From an uncultured Bacilli bacterium (GTDB lineage Bacteria; Bacillota_I; Bacilli_A; RF39; UBA660), in assembly GCA_934167875.1 (NCBI GenBank), contig CAKPMC010000005.1:1-64000 (forward strand): a DNA stretch of 64,000 bases, written 5' to 3'. How positions within the stretch are numbered: the first letter of the stretch is position 1; every line of letters begins with the position of its first letter. A program made the position numbers and the translations under genes. Positions 41,803 through 49,840 of this stretch are shown here, piece after piece. The notes beneath the pieces were generated by a model. That model worked only from the letters and a program-made list of their open reading frames with translations, ran no database searches and had not been told where the DNA came from.

Positions 41803-43212
41803 CTATACTATTTCTTTCTTTAATTTTTCAATAATATTAGCTAATTCTTTATTAGTTGCTATTTCATTTTCTATTTTTTCCACGGAGTGCATAACTGTTG
41901 AATGATCTTTACCACCAAACTCAATTCCTATTTTAGGAAATGACTCATTTGTGAGTTTCCTACATAAATACATTGCTACTTGTCTTGGAAATGCTAAATT
42001 AGCACTTCTTTTCTTTGACTTCATATCTTCAACTGATACCTGAAAGTATTCAGCAACAATTCTTTGTATTCTATTAACACTATTTTTTTCACTATATCCT
42101 TTATTTACAAAGTCTTTTAATACATCAACCGCCAGATCTAATGTTATTTCTGCACCACCCATGATAGTTGAATAAGCAAGTAGTCTTGTAATTGAACCTT
42201 CTAGATGTCTAACATCGCTACCAACATTAGAAGCAATATATTCAATAACATCATCAGGTATATTTTTATTCAACGACTCCCCTATTATCTTTTTCTTGAT
42301 GATTGCTACTCTTAAATCAAAATCCGGTGGAAATATATCAGCGGTTAATCCCCAACAAAATCTAGTTCTTAACCTATCTTCTAATAGTTTTAAGTCATCT
42401 GGAGAACGATCAGATGAAATAATTATTTGTTTATTTTCATCGTAAAGCTTAGTAAATGTATTAAAAAACTCATTCTGTGTTTGCGGTGCGCCTTGAAAAA
42501 ATTGAATATCATCTACTATTAATACATCAATACTCCTATATTTATTTTTAAAATAACTAACATAATCAAAGTTTTTGCCATTTTCATCCTTTTTATTAAT
42601 ACCTAAGAAATCAGTTATAAATTGATCACTTGATACATATAAAACCTTTTTATTAGAATGTTCTGTTATATAATTACCAATTGCATGCATTAAATGTGTC
42701 TTCCCTAATCCACTATTTCCATATATAAATAAAGGATTATATAAAACACCAGGATTTTCGGCAACTTCAAGTGCAGCAGCTTGTGCAAATTTATTTGTAT
42801 TCCCTACTATAAAATTTTCAAAAGTATAATTTTTATTAAGATTTGAACAGAAATTGTTAATAACATTACTATTATCTATACTCTTTCCATCGTTATCAAC
42901 ATTATTGTGGATATACATAGGATTTATATTATCATTACTAGTATTTTCATTTTCTAATTCATCTATTTCTTCTTTAGTATAGAATTCAATATCAATATTA
43001 TCACCTACAACATTACTTAGGTTATCTACTATTAATTCATAATATTTAGTAGCCAAATGTTTTTTATACATAGCCATTGGCACTATTATTTTGCATACAC
43101 CATCTTTATATTCATATAATTCTGTATTTTTAAACCAGGTTTCAAACGATAAGGGGTTTAATTCATTTTTAATAACGTTTAAAAAATTAGCCCAAATAAT
43201 TTTTGTATTCAT
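41803..43212 (-). CDS. dnaA: Chromosomal replication initiator DnaA
   Basis: The AAA+ initiator that binds DnaA boxes and opens the origin, 469 residues. Domain I (about 1-85), a variable Asn/Asp-rich domain II (about 86-125), domain III with Walker A GNSGLGKTHL and Walker B LIVDDIQF, and domain IV with the DNA-binding signature FGGKDHSTVMHSVEKI. The ATG at 43212 follows GGGGGG. It is transcribed toward dnaN; the gene pair is the point where gene direction switches. Confidence 0.98.
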   Translation of the reverse strand: MNTKIIWANFLNVIKNELNPLSFETWFKNTELYEYKDGVCKIIVPMAMYKKHLATKYYELIVDNLSNVVGDNIDIEFYTKEEIDELENENTSNDNINPMYIHNNVDNDGKSIDNSNVINNFCSNLNKNYTFENFIVGNTNKFAQAAALEVAENPGVLYNPLFIYGNSGLGKTHLMHAIGNYITEHSNKKVLYVSSDQFITDFLGINKKDENGKNFDYVSYFKNKYRSIDVLIVDDIQFFQGAPQTQNEFFNTFTKLYDENKQIIISSDRSPDDLKLLEDRLRTRFCWGLTADIFPPDFDLRVAIIKKKIIGESLNKNIPDDVIEYIASNVGSDVRHLEGSITRLLAYSTIMGGAEITLDLAVDVLKDFVNKGYSEKNSVNRIQRIVAEYFQVSVEDMKSKKRSANLAFPRQVAMYLCRKLTNESFPKIGIEFGGKDHSTVMHSVEKIENEIATNKELANIIEKLKKEIV

Positions 43213-43273
43213 TATTATTATCCCCCCTGACTAAAGATAATTTCAAATTGCAAGTCTTATTCTAACTTAAAAT

Positions 43274-43471
43274 TGTGGAAAAATAAATAGTTATTTTTAT
43301 CTTTTTTTTAATTCACAGTTTATCAACAGTTTTTTCCACAAATATAAACCTTATATATATTGAATATATCACACTTTTCCACAAATTTAAAAAAATAACT
43401 AATCACAAGGTTAATAAAGTTATAAACAAGACTGTGGAAATAGTGGAAAATTACATTTATAATGTGGAAAA
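43274..43471. other. oriC lobe 1: DnaA-box cluster upstream of dnaA
   Basis: The 340-bp gap between dnaA and rpmH has no gene but at least seven DnaA-box-like 9-mers: TGTGGAAAA (43274), TTATCAACA (43320), TTTTCCACA (43332 and 43375), TGTGGAAAT (43433), AGTGGAAAA (43442) and TGTGGAAAA (43463). Most have T/A in place of the consensus A/T in position 3 and none is a perfect TTATCCACA. This corresponds to the incA/incB part of the B. subtilis origin and would also let DnaA control its own gene. Confidence 0.8.
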
Positions 43472-43493
43472 TGAATATTTTTTTATGAAATAA

Positions 43494-43523
43494 TTGACAA
43501 AACCTAATATTTATTATTATAAT
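43494..43523 (+). promoter_or_regulatory. rpmH promoter
   Basis: Perfect TTGACA (43494-43499) and TATAAT (43518-43523) with an 18-nt spacer, about 30 bp before the rpmH start. Confidence 0.75.
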
Positions 43524-43554
43524 AATGTAGATTTTATGTCTGGAGGTGGAAACT

Positions 43555-43677
43555 ATGAAAAGAACTTATCAACCAAATAATCGTAAGATGAAAAAAGCAC
43601 ATGGATTTTTTTCAAGAGTTAAAGGTAACGTATTAAAGAAAAGAAGAGCAAAAGGTCGTAAAAGATTATCTAAATAA
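43555..43677 (+). CDS. rpmH: 50S ribosomal protein bL34
   Basis: A 40-residue basic ribosomal protein of the large subunit. The start MKRTYQPNNRK and the end KRRAKGRKRLSK are typical. The usual bL34 has 44-46 residues; here the middle (FFSRVKGNVLKK) is about four residues shorter than the normal loop. GGAGGTGG precedes the ATG. It is the first gene to the right of the origin, followed by a terminator-like hairpin and then rnpA. Confidence 0.93.
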   Translation: MKRTYQPNNRKMKKAHGFFSRVKGNVLKKRRAKGRKRLSK

Positions 43678-43683
43678 AAAATG

Positions 43684-43705
43684 CCACAATTATGTGGTTT
43701 TTTTT
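43684..43705 (+). terminator. Hairpin between rpmH and rnpA
   Basis: CCACA ATTA TGTGG followed by eight T, 7 bases after the rpmH stop. It probably lowers rather than abolishes read-through into rnpA. Confidence 0.65.
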
Positions 43706-43736
43706 GCTTTTTAATAGAAATAGAATAGGTGATGAT

Positions 43737-44066
43737 ATGAAAAAAATAAATATCATAAAAAAAACACAAGATTTTGAATATATTATGCATAATGGCAGAT
43801 TACTTAAAAATAATTATTATATTATATATACAGCTCCTAAAATGTCAGAATATTATCGTTTTGGTCTTTCTGTAGGTAAAAAGATATCAAATAGAGCCGT
43901 AGTTAGGAATAAACTAAAAAGAATGCTAAAAAGTATCATTGATAATAATAAAAATATCTATCAAAAAGATCGAGATTATATTATAATAATGAAGAGAAGT
44001 TGTTTAGAAGCAAGTTATCAAGAACTAGAAAATAGCTTCATTGATATAATTAAGAAGATAAGATAA
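43737..44066 (+). CDS. rnpA: Ribonuclease P protein component
   Basis: The protein subunit that assists the RNase P RNA in 5' tRNA processing. 109 residues, with the RNR-type signature SVGKKISNRAVVRNKLKRMLK. The ATG at 43737 follows AGGTGA; the frame extends 15 codons upstream over the terminator hairpin and is not real there. It lies between rpmH and yidC as in nearly all Firmicutes. Confidence 0.95.
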   Translation: MKKINIIKKTQDFEYIMHNGRLLKNNYYIIYTAPKMSEYYRFGLSVGKKISNRAVVRNKLKRMLKSIIDNNKNIYQKDRDYIIIMKRSCLEASYQELENSFIDIIKKIR

Positions 44067-44076
44067 GGAGATTTAA

Positions 44077-45003
44077 ATGAATAGAAATAATAAAAAAGTA
44101 ATAGTATTAGCAGTTTTATTACTATTATTAACAACAGGATGTACAAAAACATTAAAGGGTAGTGATAAAAAAGTTGTTACTAATCCTGAAACAGGTCAAA
44201 GTTTAACTGAAAATATACTTTGTAGGCCAGAAAATGAAAAAACTATTAAAGCATACGAAGATAATGGTGTAGATTTAACAAAATATCCAAAATGTAGTGA
44301 ATTTAAAGTTACAAGTGGTGGTTATGAAGGTTTGTGGGATAGTATTTTTGTAAAACCATTAGCTTTTGTAATACTATGGTTTGCTAAATACGTAAAAAGT
44401 GCAGCTTTAGCCTTAATAATAACAAGTATTATTATTAGATTAATTGCATATCCAGTAACTAAAAAAACCGCAATGCAATCAGAATTATTAAAGAAAGCGC
44501 AACCAGAATTAGAAAAGTTAGAAAAGAAATATGCAAATAAAACTGATCAAGAATCTATAATGAGAAAAAGTCAAGAAATGACTATGATTTATAAAAAATA
44601 TAATATAAACCCAATTTCAGGATGTTTATATGGATTTATCCAATTACCATTATTCATAGCTTTCTTAGAAGCAATTAATCGTGTACCTGCATTATTTGAA
44701 GAAAACTTTTTAGGCTTACAGTTAGGTACAACACCTTCAGTTGGATTGTTAAGTCAAGGAAATTGGTTATATATCATCTTAATTTTATTAGTAGGATTAA
44801 CTACTTATTTCTCATTCAGTCTTAATAAAACAACAGCTGAATCTAGCAGTAGTCCAATGAAAAATATGTCAACAACTATGACAATAATGATTATAGTAAT
44901 GGGATTCTTTATGCCAGCAGCTTTATGTATTTATTGGATAACAACCAACTTATTTACTGTAATTCAAAATTTAATTGTAAAAAGGAGTAAAGAAGTATGT
45001 TAG
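44077..45003 (+). CDS. yidC: Membrane protein insertase YidC/SpoIIIJ
   Basis: A 308-residue YidC/Oxa1 insertase. A lipoprotein signal ends in LLLLTTGC, so Cys22 is probably lipidated. Five transmembrane helices follow (first near 90), with the conserved hydrophilic-groove Arg in IITSIIIRLIAYPVTKK. Gram-positive type, without the large periplasmic domain. The last codons overlap jag by 7 bp. A second paralogue (YqjG type) cannot be judged from this window. Confidence 0.95.
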   Translation: MNRNNKKVIVLAVLLLLLTTGCTKTLKGSDKKVVTNPETGQSLTENILCRPENEKTIKAYEDNGVDLTKYPKCSEFKVTSGGYEGLWDSIFVKPLAFVILWFAKYVKSAALALIITSIIIRLIAYPVTKKTAMQSELLKKAQPELEKLEKKYANKTDQESIMRKSQEMTMIYKKYNINPISGCLYGFIQLPLFIAFLEAINRVPALFEENFLGLQLGTTPSVGLLSQGNWLYIILILLVGLTTYFSFSLNKTTAESSSSPMKNMSTTMTIMIIVMGFFMPAALCIYWITTNLFTVIQNLIVKRSKEVC

Positions 45004-45611
45004 TAAAAAATAGATATAGTGGTAAAACTAGAGAAGAAGCAATAAATAATGCGAAAATAGCTCTTCAAGAGTTAGAAAAAGACTTATATATCAAAGAAGT
45101 AGAAGTAAAGAATGGTTTATTTAATAAAAAAGTTGAAATAGAAGTAATTAGACATGATGATGTAATTGAATATATTAAAGAATATTTAAAAGAATTAATT
45201 ACTAATATGGGACTTACTTGTAATTTAGAAGTAAAAAAACGTGAAAATGGTGTAAATATTACAGTTATTTCTGATAATAATTCTATCTTAATTGGAAAAA
45301 ATGGTAGAACTTTAACAGCTTTAAATCTAGTATTAAAACAAACAATATATAATGAAATAGGCGAATATTTTCCATTTAATTTAGATATTGGTGAATATAA
45401 ATTAGCTCGTGAACATAAATTAGAATCTCTTGCTAAGCGTACTGCTAGAGAAGTTGCTTCTTCAAAAGTAGCCGCAAAATTAGATCCAATGAATTCTTAT
45501 GAAAGAAGAATTATTCATACTGTTTTAGCAGATAATAAAAAAGTAATTACAGAAAGTGAAGGCGAGGAACCTAATCGCTATGTAGTTATTAAACCCAAGG
45601 AAGATGAATAA
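44997..45611 (+). CDS. khpB: RNA-binding protein KhpB/Jag (EloR)
   Basis: A 204-residue protein with three parts: Jag-N (about 1-50, beginning SGKTREEAINNA), a KH domain with the GxxG loop IGKNGRTL (about 95-130) and an R3H domain (about 140-204, with NSYERRIIHTVL). It binds RNA with KhpA and influences cell elongation in streptococci. GGAG lies 9 nt before the ATG, inside yidC. The gene order yidC-jag is conserved. A weak hairpin with a T/C-rich tail follows (about 45600-45625). Confidence 0.93.
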   Translation: MLVKNRYSGKTREEAINNAKIALQELEKDLYIKEVEVKNGLFNKKVEIEVIRHDDVIEYIKEYLKELITNMGLTCNLEVKKRENGVNITVISDNNSILIGKNGRTLTALNLVLKQTIYNEIGEYFPFNLDIGEYKLAREHKLESLAKRTAREVASSKVAAKLDPMNSYERRIIHTVLADNKKVITESEGEEPNRYVVIKPKEDE

Positions 45612-45669
45612 TCTTCTTTTCTTTTTCTAAAAAAAATGATAGTATATGCTATATAAAGGAGGTGTTACT

Positions 45670-47025
45670 ATGAATGATACAATTGCTGCAATTTCAACTA
45701 CTTTAGGAGTAGGTGCTATTTCTATTATTAGAGTAAGTGGAAATAATGCCATAAAAATAGTAAATAAGATATTTAAAGGTAAAAATTTAGAAAAAGTAGA
45801 AACGCATACCATTAACTATGGACATATTGTAGATAAAGCTGAAATAATTGATGAAGTATTAGTATCAGTTATGAAATCTCCTAAAACTTTCACAACAGAA
45901 GATGTTGTAGAAATTAATTGCCATGGAGGTATTTCTACTACCAATAAAGTTTTGGAACTTGTATTAAATAATGGGGCAAGACTAGCAGAACCTGGTGAAT
46001 TTACAAAAAGAGCTTTTTTAAATGGCAGAATAGATTTAACTCAAGCAGAATCTGTAATGGATTTAATTAATTCGAAGAATGAATCTAAAAGAAAAGTAGC
46101 CATCAAAGGCTTAAATGGTTATGTTAGTAATATTATTAGAAATTTAAGACAAGAAATACTAGAGTTACTTGCATCAATTGAAGTAAATATTGATTACCCA
46201 GAATATGAAGATGCAATTGTGATGACTAATGATATCGTAAAGCCAAAGATTACTGAAATAAAAGAAAAATTAACTAACATTATTAATGAATCTGAAAACG
46301 GTAAGATTCTAACTAGTGGTATTAAAACTATCATTATTGGAAAACCAAATGTAGGAAAGAGTAGTATTTTAAATAGATTATTAGATGAAGAAAAAGCAAT
46401 TGTTACCGATATTGAAGGAACAACTCGTGATACAGTAGAAGGTTCTATTACGATTAATGGAGTATCTTTAAATATTATCGATACAGCTGGTATTCGTGAA
46501 ACAGAAGATATTGTAGAAAAAATAGGAGTAGAAAAGAGTTTAAGTTTAATTAATGAAGCTGATTTAATTATTATTGTTTTAAATAATAATGAAGAATTAT
46601 CAGAAGAAGATAAGAAAATACTAACTGCTTGCAAAGATAAAAAGGTAATTGTCGTTATTAACAAAAGTGATTTAGAAAGAAAAATAAATTTAGATGATAT
46701 TAAATATCAGAATATTGTTTATACAAATACAATTGATTTAAATGGTATAAATTCTTTAAAAGAAAAAATAGTAGAATTATTTAATTTAAATGAACTTGAA
46801 CAACAAGATTACACTTATCTAAGTAATGTAAGACAAATTTCACTAGCAAAAGAGGCATATCAAATTTTAGAAGAAGTAAATAATGGCATAAAAAATGAAG
46901 TCCCAGTCGATATGATAGAAATTGATATTAAGCGTGCTTGGGAGAAACTTGGTGAAATAATAGGTGAAACTTATACCGAAGAATTAATTGACCAATTATT
47001 TAGTCAGTTCTGTTTAGGTAAATAA
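45670..47025 (+). CDS. mnmE: tRNA modification GTPase MnmE
   Basis: With MnmG it installs the carboxymethylaminomethyl group on U34 of several tRNAs. 451 residues: an N-terminal folate-binding domain, a helical domain, and a G domain with GKPNVGKSS, DTAGIRE and NKSD. The C-terminal catalytic Cys is in FCLGK. AAAGGAGG precedes the ATG at 45670. mnmE and mnmG are adjacent as in Bacillus; a Noc site lies between them. Confidence 0.97.
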   Translation: MNDTIAAISTTLGVGAISIIRVSGNNAIKIVNKIFKGKNLEKVETHTINYGHIVDKAEIIDEVLVSVMKSPKTFTTEDVVEINCHGGISTTNKVLELVLNNGARLAEPGEFTKRAFLNGRIDLTQAESVMDLINSKNESKRKVAIKGLNGYVSNIIRNLRQEILELLASIEVNIDYPEYEDAIVMTNDIVKPKITEIKEKLTNIINESENGKILTSGIKTIIIGKPNVGKSSILNRLLDEEKAIVTDIEGTTRDTVEGSITINGVSLNIIDTAGIRETEDIVEKIGVEKSLSLINEADLIIIVLNNNEELSEEDKKILTACKDKKVIVVINKSDLERKINLDDIKYQNIVYTNTIDLNGINSLKEKIVELFNLNELEQQDYTYLSNVRQISLAKEAYQILEEVNNGIKNEVPVDMIEIDIKRAWEKLGEIIGETYTEELIDQLFSQFCLGK

Positions 47026-47077
47026 AATCAAAAAAATGTTATATCAATACAAAAATTGTAATTTAAAATCAAAAATT

Positions 47078-47091
47078 ATTTCCCGGGAAAT
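47078..47091. promoter_or_regulatory. Noc-binding site (mnmE-mnmG intergenic)
   Basis: Exact ATTTCCCGGGAAAT within the 20-bp extended palindrome. Seven T follow on the plus strand, so the same palindrome could end mnmE transcription. Confidence 0.85.
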
Positions 47092-47168
47092 AATTTTTTT
47101 CTATTTCTAGTAAAAAAATTCAAAATATAGTGTATAATAATTCCAGAAAAAAGAGGAAGTGTATCAAA

Positions 47169-49028
47169 ATGGAATATGATATTATCGTTGTAGGTGGAGG
47201 TCATGCTGGTTGCGAAGCATCACTAGCATCAGCTCGTCTACATAATAAAACTTTATTAGTAACAGGAAATATTAAAAATATTGCTGATATGCCATGTAAT
47301 CCATCAATAGGTGGACCAGCTAAAGGAATTATTGTAAGAGAAATAGATGCTTTAGGTGGTGAGATGGCTAATAATATTGATCATAGCTGCTTACAAGTCA
47401 AAATGTTAAATACAAAAAAAGGTCCAGCTGTAAGAGCACTAAGAGCACAAGGTGATAAAATTACTTATCCAAAAGCTATGCTAAAAACTATGAAAAATCA
47501 AGAAAATCTAGAGATTAAAGAGTCACTAGTAGAAGACTTAATCGTAGAAGATAATAAAGTAAAAGGTGTAGTTTTAGAAAACGGAGAAAAGATTTATGCC
47601 AAAGCAGTAGTTCTAACAACAGGAACATACTTAAAAGCAGTTATTCTAAGAGGAGCTAAAAAAACAGTTAGTGGTCCACACGGCGAAAGACCATCTAAAT
47701 TTTTAAGTGATAAACTAAGAGAGTATGGATTTACGATTCAAAGATTAAAAACAGGAACTCCTCAAAGAATAGACAAAAATAGTATTGATTATTCAAAAAC
47801 TAGCCTAGAACCAGGTGATAGCATTCCACATACTTTTTCATTTGATAATGATCCACTTTATAAAGTAGAAGACCAAGTGCCTTGTCATCTAATATATACA
47901 ACAAAAGAAACTCATAAAATTATTATGGATAATCTAGAAAAATCAAGTATGTATGGTGGTTATGTAGAAGGAATTGGTCCTAGATATTGTCCTTCTATAG
48001 AAGATAAAGTCGTTCGTTTTAAAGATAAAGAAAGACATCAACTATTCCTAGAACCAGAAAGCTTGTATTATGATGACATTTACATTCAAGGTTTTTCAAC
48101 TAGTATGCCAGAAGAAATTCAAGATTTAATGGTACATAGTTTGCCAGGTTTAGAACATGCCAAAATATTAAAATATGCCTATGCTATTGAATATGATGCT
48201 ATAGACCCTCTACAATTAAAACAGTCACTTGAAACAAAAGTACTTGAAAATCTATTTACAGCCGGACAAATAAACGGTACAAGTGGTTACGAAGAAGCCG
48301 CAGGACAAGGATTAATAGCTGGTATCAATGCATCTCGCAAGATTCATAACCAAGAACCATTAATTCTTAAAAGAAATGAAGCCTATATTGGTGTATTAAT
48401 TGATGATTTAGTAACAAAAGGGACTAAAGAACCATATCGTATGTTAACATCTCGTGCTGAATATCGTTTATTACTTCGTCATGATAATGCTGATTTAAGA
48501 TTAAGAGAATATGGACATGAAATAGGTTTAATAACAGAAGAAAGATATCAAAAGTTTGTAGAAAAGAAGACACAAATTCAAGAATTAATTAATTTATTAA
48601 AAGAAAATAAAATCACTCCTACAAAAGATACCAATGAGTATTTAACTAGTATTAATTCTACTAAGTTATTAGATGGTATTACATTATATGAACTATTAAA
48701 AAGACCAGAAATAACATTTACTAACATAAGACACTTTATAGATATTAACTATAGTGATGAAGTAGTAGAACAAGTTGAAATAATGGATAAGTATGAAGGT
48801 TACATTGTAAAAGCCAATAGAGAAGCAGAAAAAATGTTAGACTTAGAAAAAGTAAAAATACCAGAAGATATAAACTATGATAATGTTCATAACCTAGCTA
48901 GTGAAGCAAGACAAAAATTAGCTCAAGTAAGACCAACTACTATTGCACAAGCTTCTCGTATTAGTGGTGTTAATCCTGCTGATATTTCTATATTAATGGT
49001 TTATTTAAAAAAGGAAAAAAGAATATGA
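47169..49028 (+). CDS. mnmG: tRNA modification enzyme MnmG (GidA)
   Basis: An FAD-dependent partner of MnmE, 619 residues. The dinucleotide-binding motif DIIVVGGGHAGCEA is at the N-terminus; CNPSIGGPAKG and GTYLKAVILRG are family signatures. The ATG at 47169 behind AGAGGAAG is preferred; the frame runs 13 codons further. A TATAAT (47133-47138) upstream may be the -10 of an independent promoter. rsmG overlaps its end by 4 bp. Confidence 0.97.
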   Translation: MEYDIIVVGGGHAGCEASLASARLHNKTLLVTGNIKNIADMPCNPSIGGPAKGIIVREIDALGGEMANNIDHSCLQVKMLNTKKGPAVRALRAQGDKITYPKAMLKTMKNQENLEIKESLVEDLIVEDNKVKGVVLENGEKIYAKAVVLTTGTYLKAVILRGAKKTVSGPHGERPSKFLSDKLREYGFTIQRLKTGTPQRIDKNSIDYSKTSLEPGDSIPHTFSFDNDPLYKVEDQVPCHLIYTTKETHKIIMDNLEKSSMYGGYVEGIGPRYCPSIEDKVVRFKDKERHQLFLEPESLYYDDIYIQGFSTSMPEEIQDLMVHSLPGLEHAKILKYAYAIEYDAIDPLQLKQSLETKVLENLFTAGQINGTSGYEEAAGQGLIAGINASRKIHNQEPLILKRNEAYIGVLIDDLVTKGTKEPYRMLTSRAEYRLLLRHDNADLRLREYGHEIGLITEERYQKFVEKKTQIQELINLLKENKITPTKDTNEYLTSINSTKLLDGITLYELLKRPEITFTNIRHFIDINYSDEVVEQVEIMDKYEGYIVKANREAEKMLDLEKVKIPEDINYDNVHNLASEARQKLAQVRPTTIAQASRISGVNPADISILMVYLKKEKRI

Positions 49029-49726
49029 ATTTAGATTTATTTATAGAAGAAACAAAAAAATTAGGTATAGAATTAACCAGTCAACAACTAGAAAAATTAA
49101 ATCAATTTTATGAATTATTAATTTCATGGAATCAAAAAATGAATCTAACTAGAATAACAGAAAAAGAAGATGTTTACTTAAAACATTTCTATGATAGTCT
49201 AACACTTAGTAAAGTAATAGATTTAAACCAAGACTTAACTTTATGTGATGTTGGTAGTGGTGCTGGATTTCCAGGAATTGTTTTAAAAATCTGTTTTCCT
49301 AATTTAAAAATAACTTTACTAGATTCACTTCAAAAAAGAGTAAATTACTTAAATGAAATAATAAAAGAATTAGATTTAAAAGATATCGAAGCTATTCATA
49401 CAAGAGCAGAAGAATATGCCAAACAAAATCGTGAAAAGTTTGATATTGTAACAGCAAGAGCAGTAGCTAATCTTAAAATATTATCAGAATTATGTATTCC
49501 AATGGTAAAAGTAAACGGTTTATTTATTGCAATGAAAGCAAATATTGAAGAAGAAATTGAAAATAGTACGGAAATATTAAAAAAATTAGATAGTAAAATA
49601 GAAAAAATAGAAACGTTCTATTTACCGATTGAAAATAGTATTCGTAATATTATTTTGATTGAAAAATTAAAACCAACTAATACTTTGTATCCACGAAGAA
49701 TAGAAAAAATAAAAACAGATAAATAA
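49025..49726 (+). CDS. rsmG: 16S rRNA G527 methyltransferase RsmG
   Basis: A SAM-dependent methyltransferase (GidB) of 233 residues. The SAM loop CDVGSGAGFPGI, the helix NQKMNLTRI and the TARAVANL block are characteristic. Its ATG overlaps the mnmG stop by 4 bp, so translation is coupled. A strong terminator follows and separates it from noc. Confidence 0.96.
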   Translation: MNLDLFIEETKKLGIELTSQQLEKLNQFYELLISWNQKMNLTRITEKEDVYLKHFYDSLTLSKVIDLNQDLTLCDVGSGAGFPGIVLKICFPNLKITLLDSLQKRVNYLNEIIKELDLKDIEAIHTRAEEYAKQNREKFDIVTARAVANLKILSELCIPMVKVNGLFIAMKANIEEEIENSTEILKKLDSKIEKIETFYLPIENSIRNIILIEKLKPTNTLYPRRIEKIKTDK

Positions 49727-49735
49727 TTAAAATAT

Positions 49736-49767
49736 AAAGTCAAAATGCCTAAATTTGACTTTTTTTC
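49736..49767 (+). terminator. rsmG terminator
   Basis: Arms AAAGTCAAA / TTTGACTTT followed by T7, 9 bases past the rsmG stop. Confidence 0.75.
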
Positions 49768-49795
49768 TTGTATGAAATGAAAAATATGATATAAT
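49768..49795 (+). promoter_or_regulatory. noc promoter
   Basis: TTGTAT (49768-49773), 16-nt spacer, perfect TATAAT (49790-49795), starting where the rsmG terminator T-run ends. Confidence 0.6.
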
Positions 49796-49840
49796 ATTTC
49801 TAGAATAAAAGAGTAAGAAGAATGAAAAGAGGGTATATTT

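Noticed and set aside
43213..43273. A dnaA promoter
   Set aside because: Several A/T-rich hexamers are possible but none has a convincing -35/-10 pair, so no promoter is reported.
46194..46664. A 156-codon open frame on the minus strand inside mnmE
   Set aside because: It lies wholly within the well-supported mnmE frame, has no ribosome-binding site and its hydrophobic composition is what the complement of an AT-rich gene gives.
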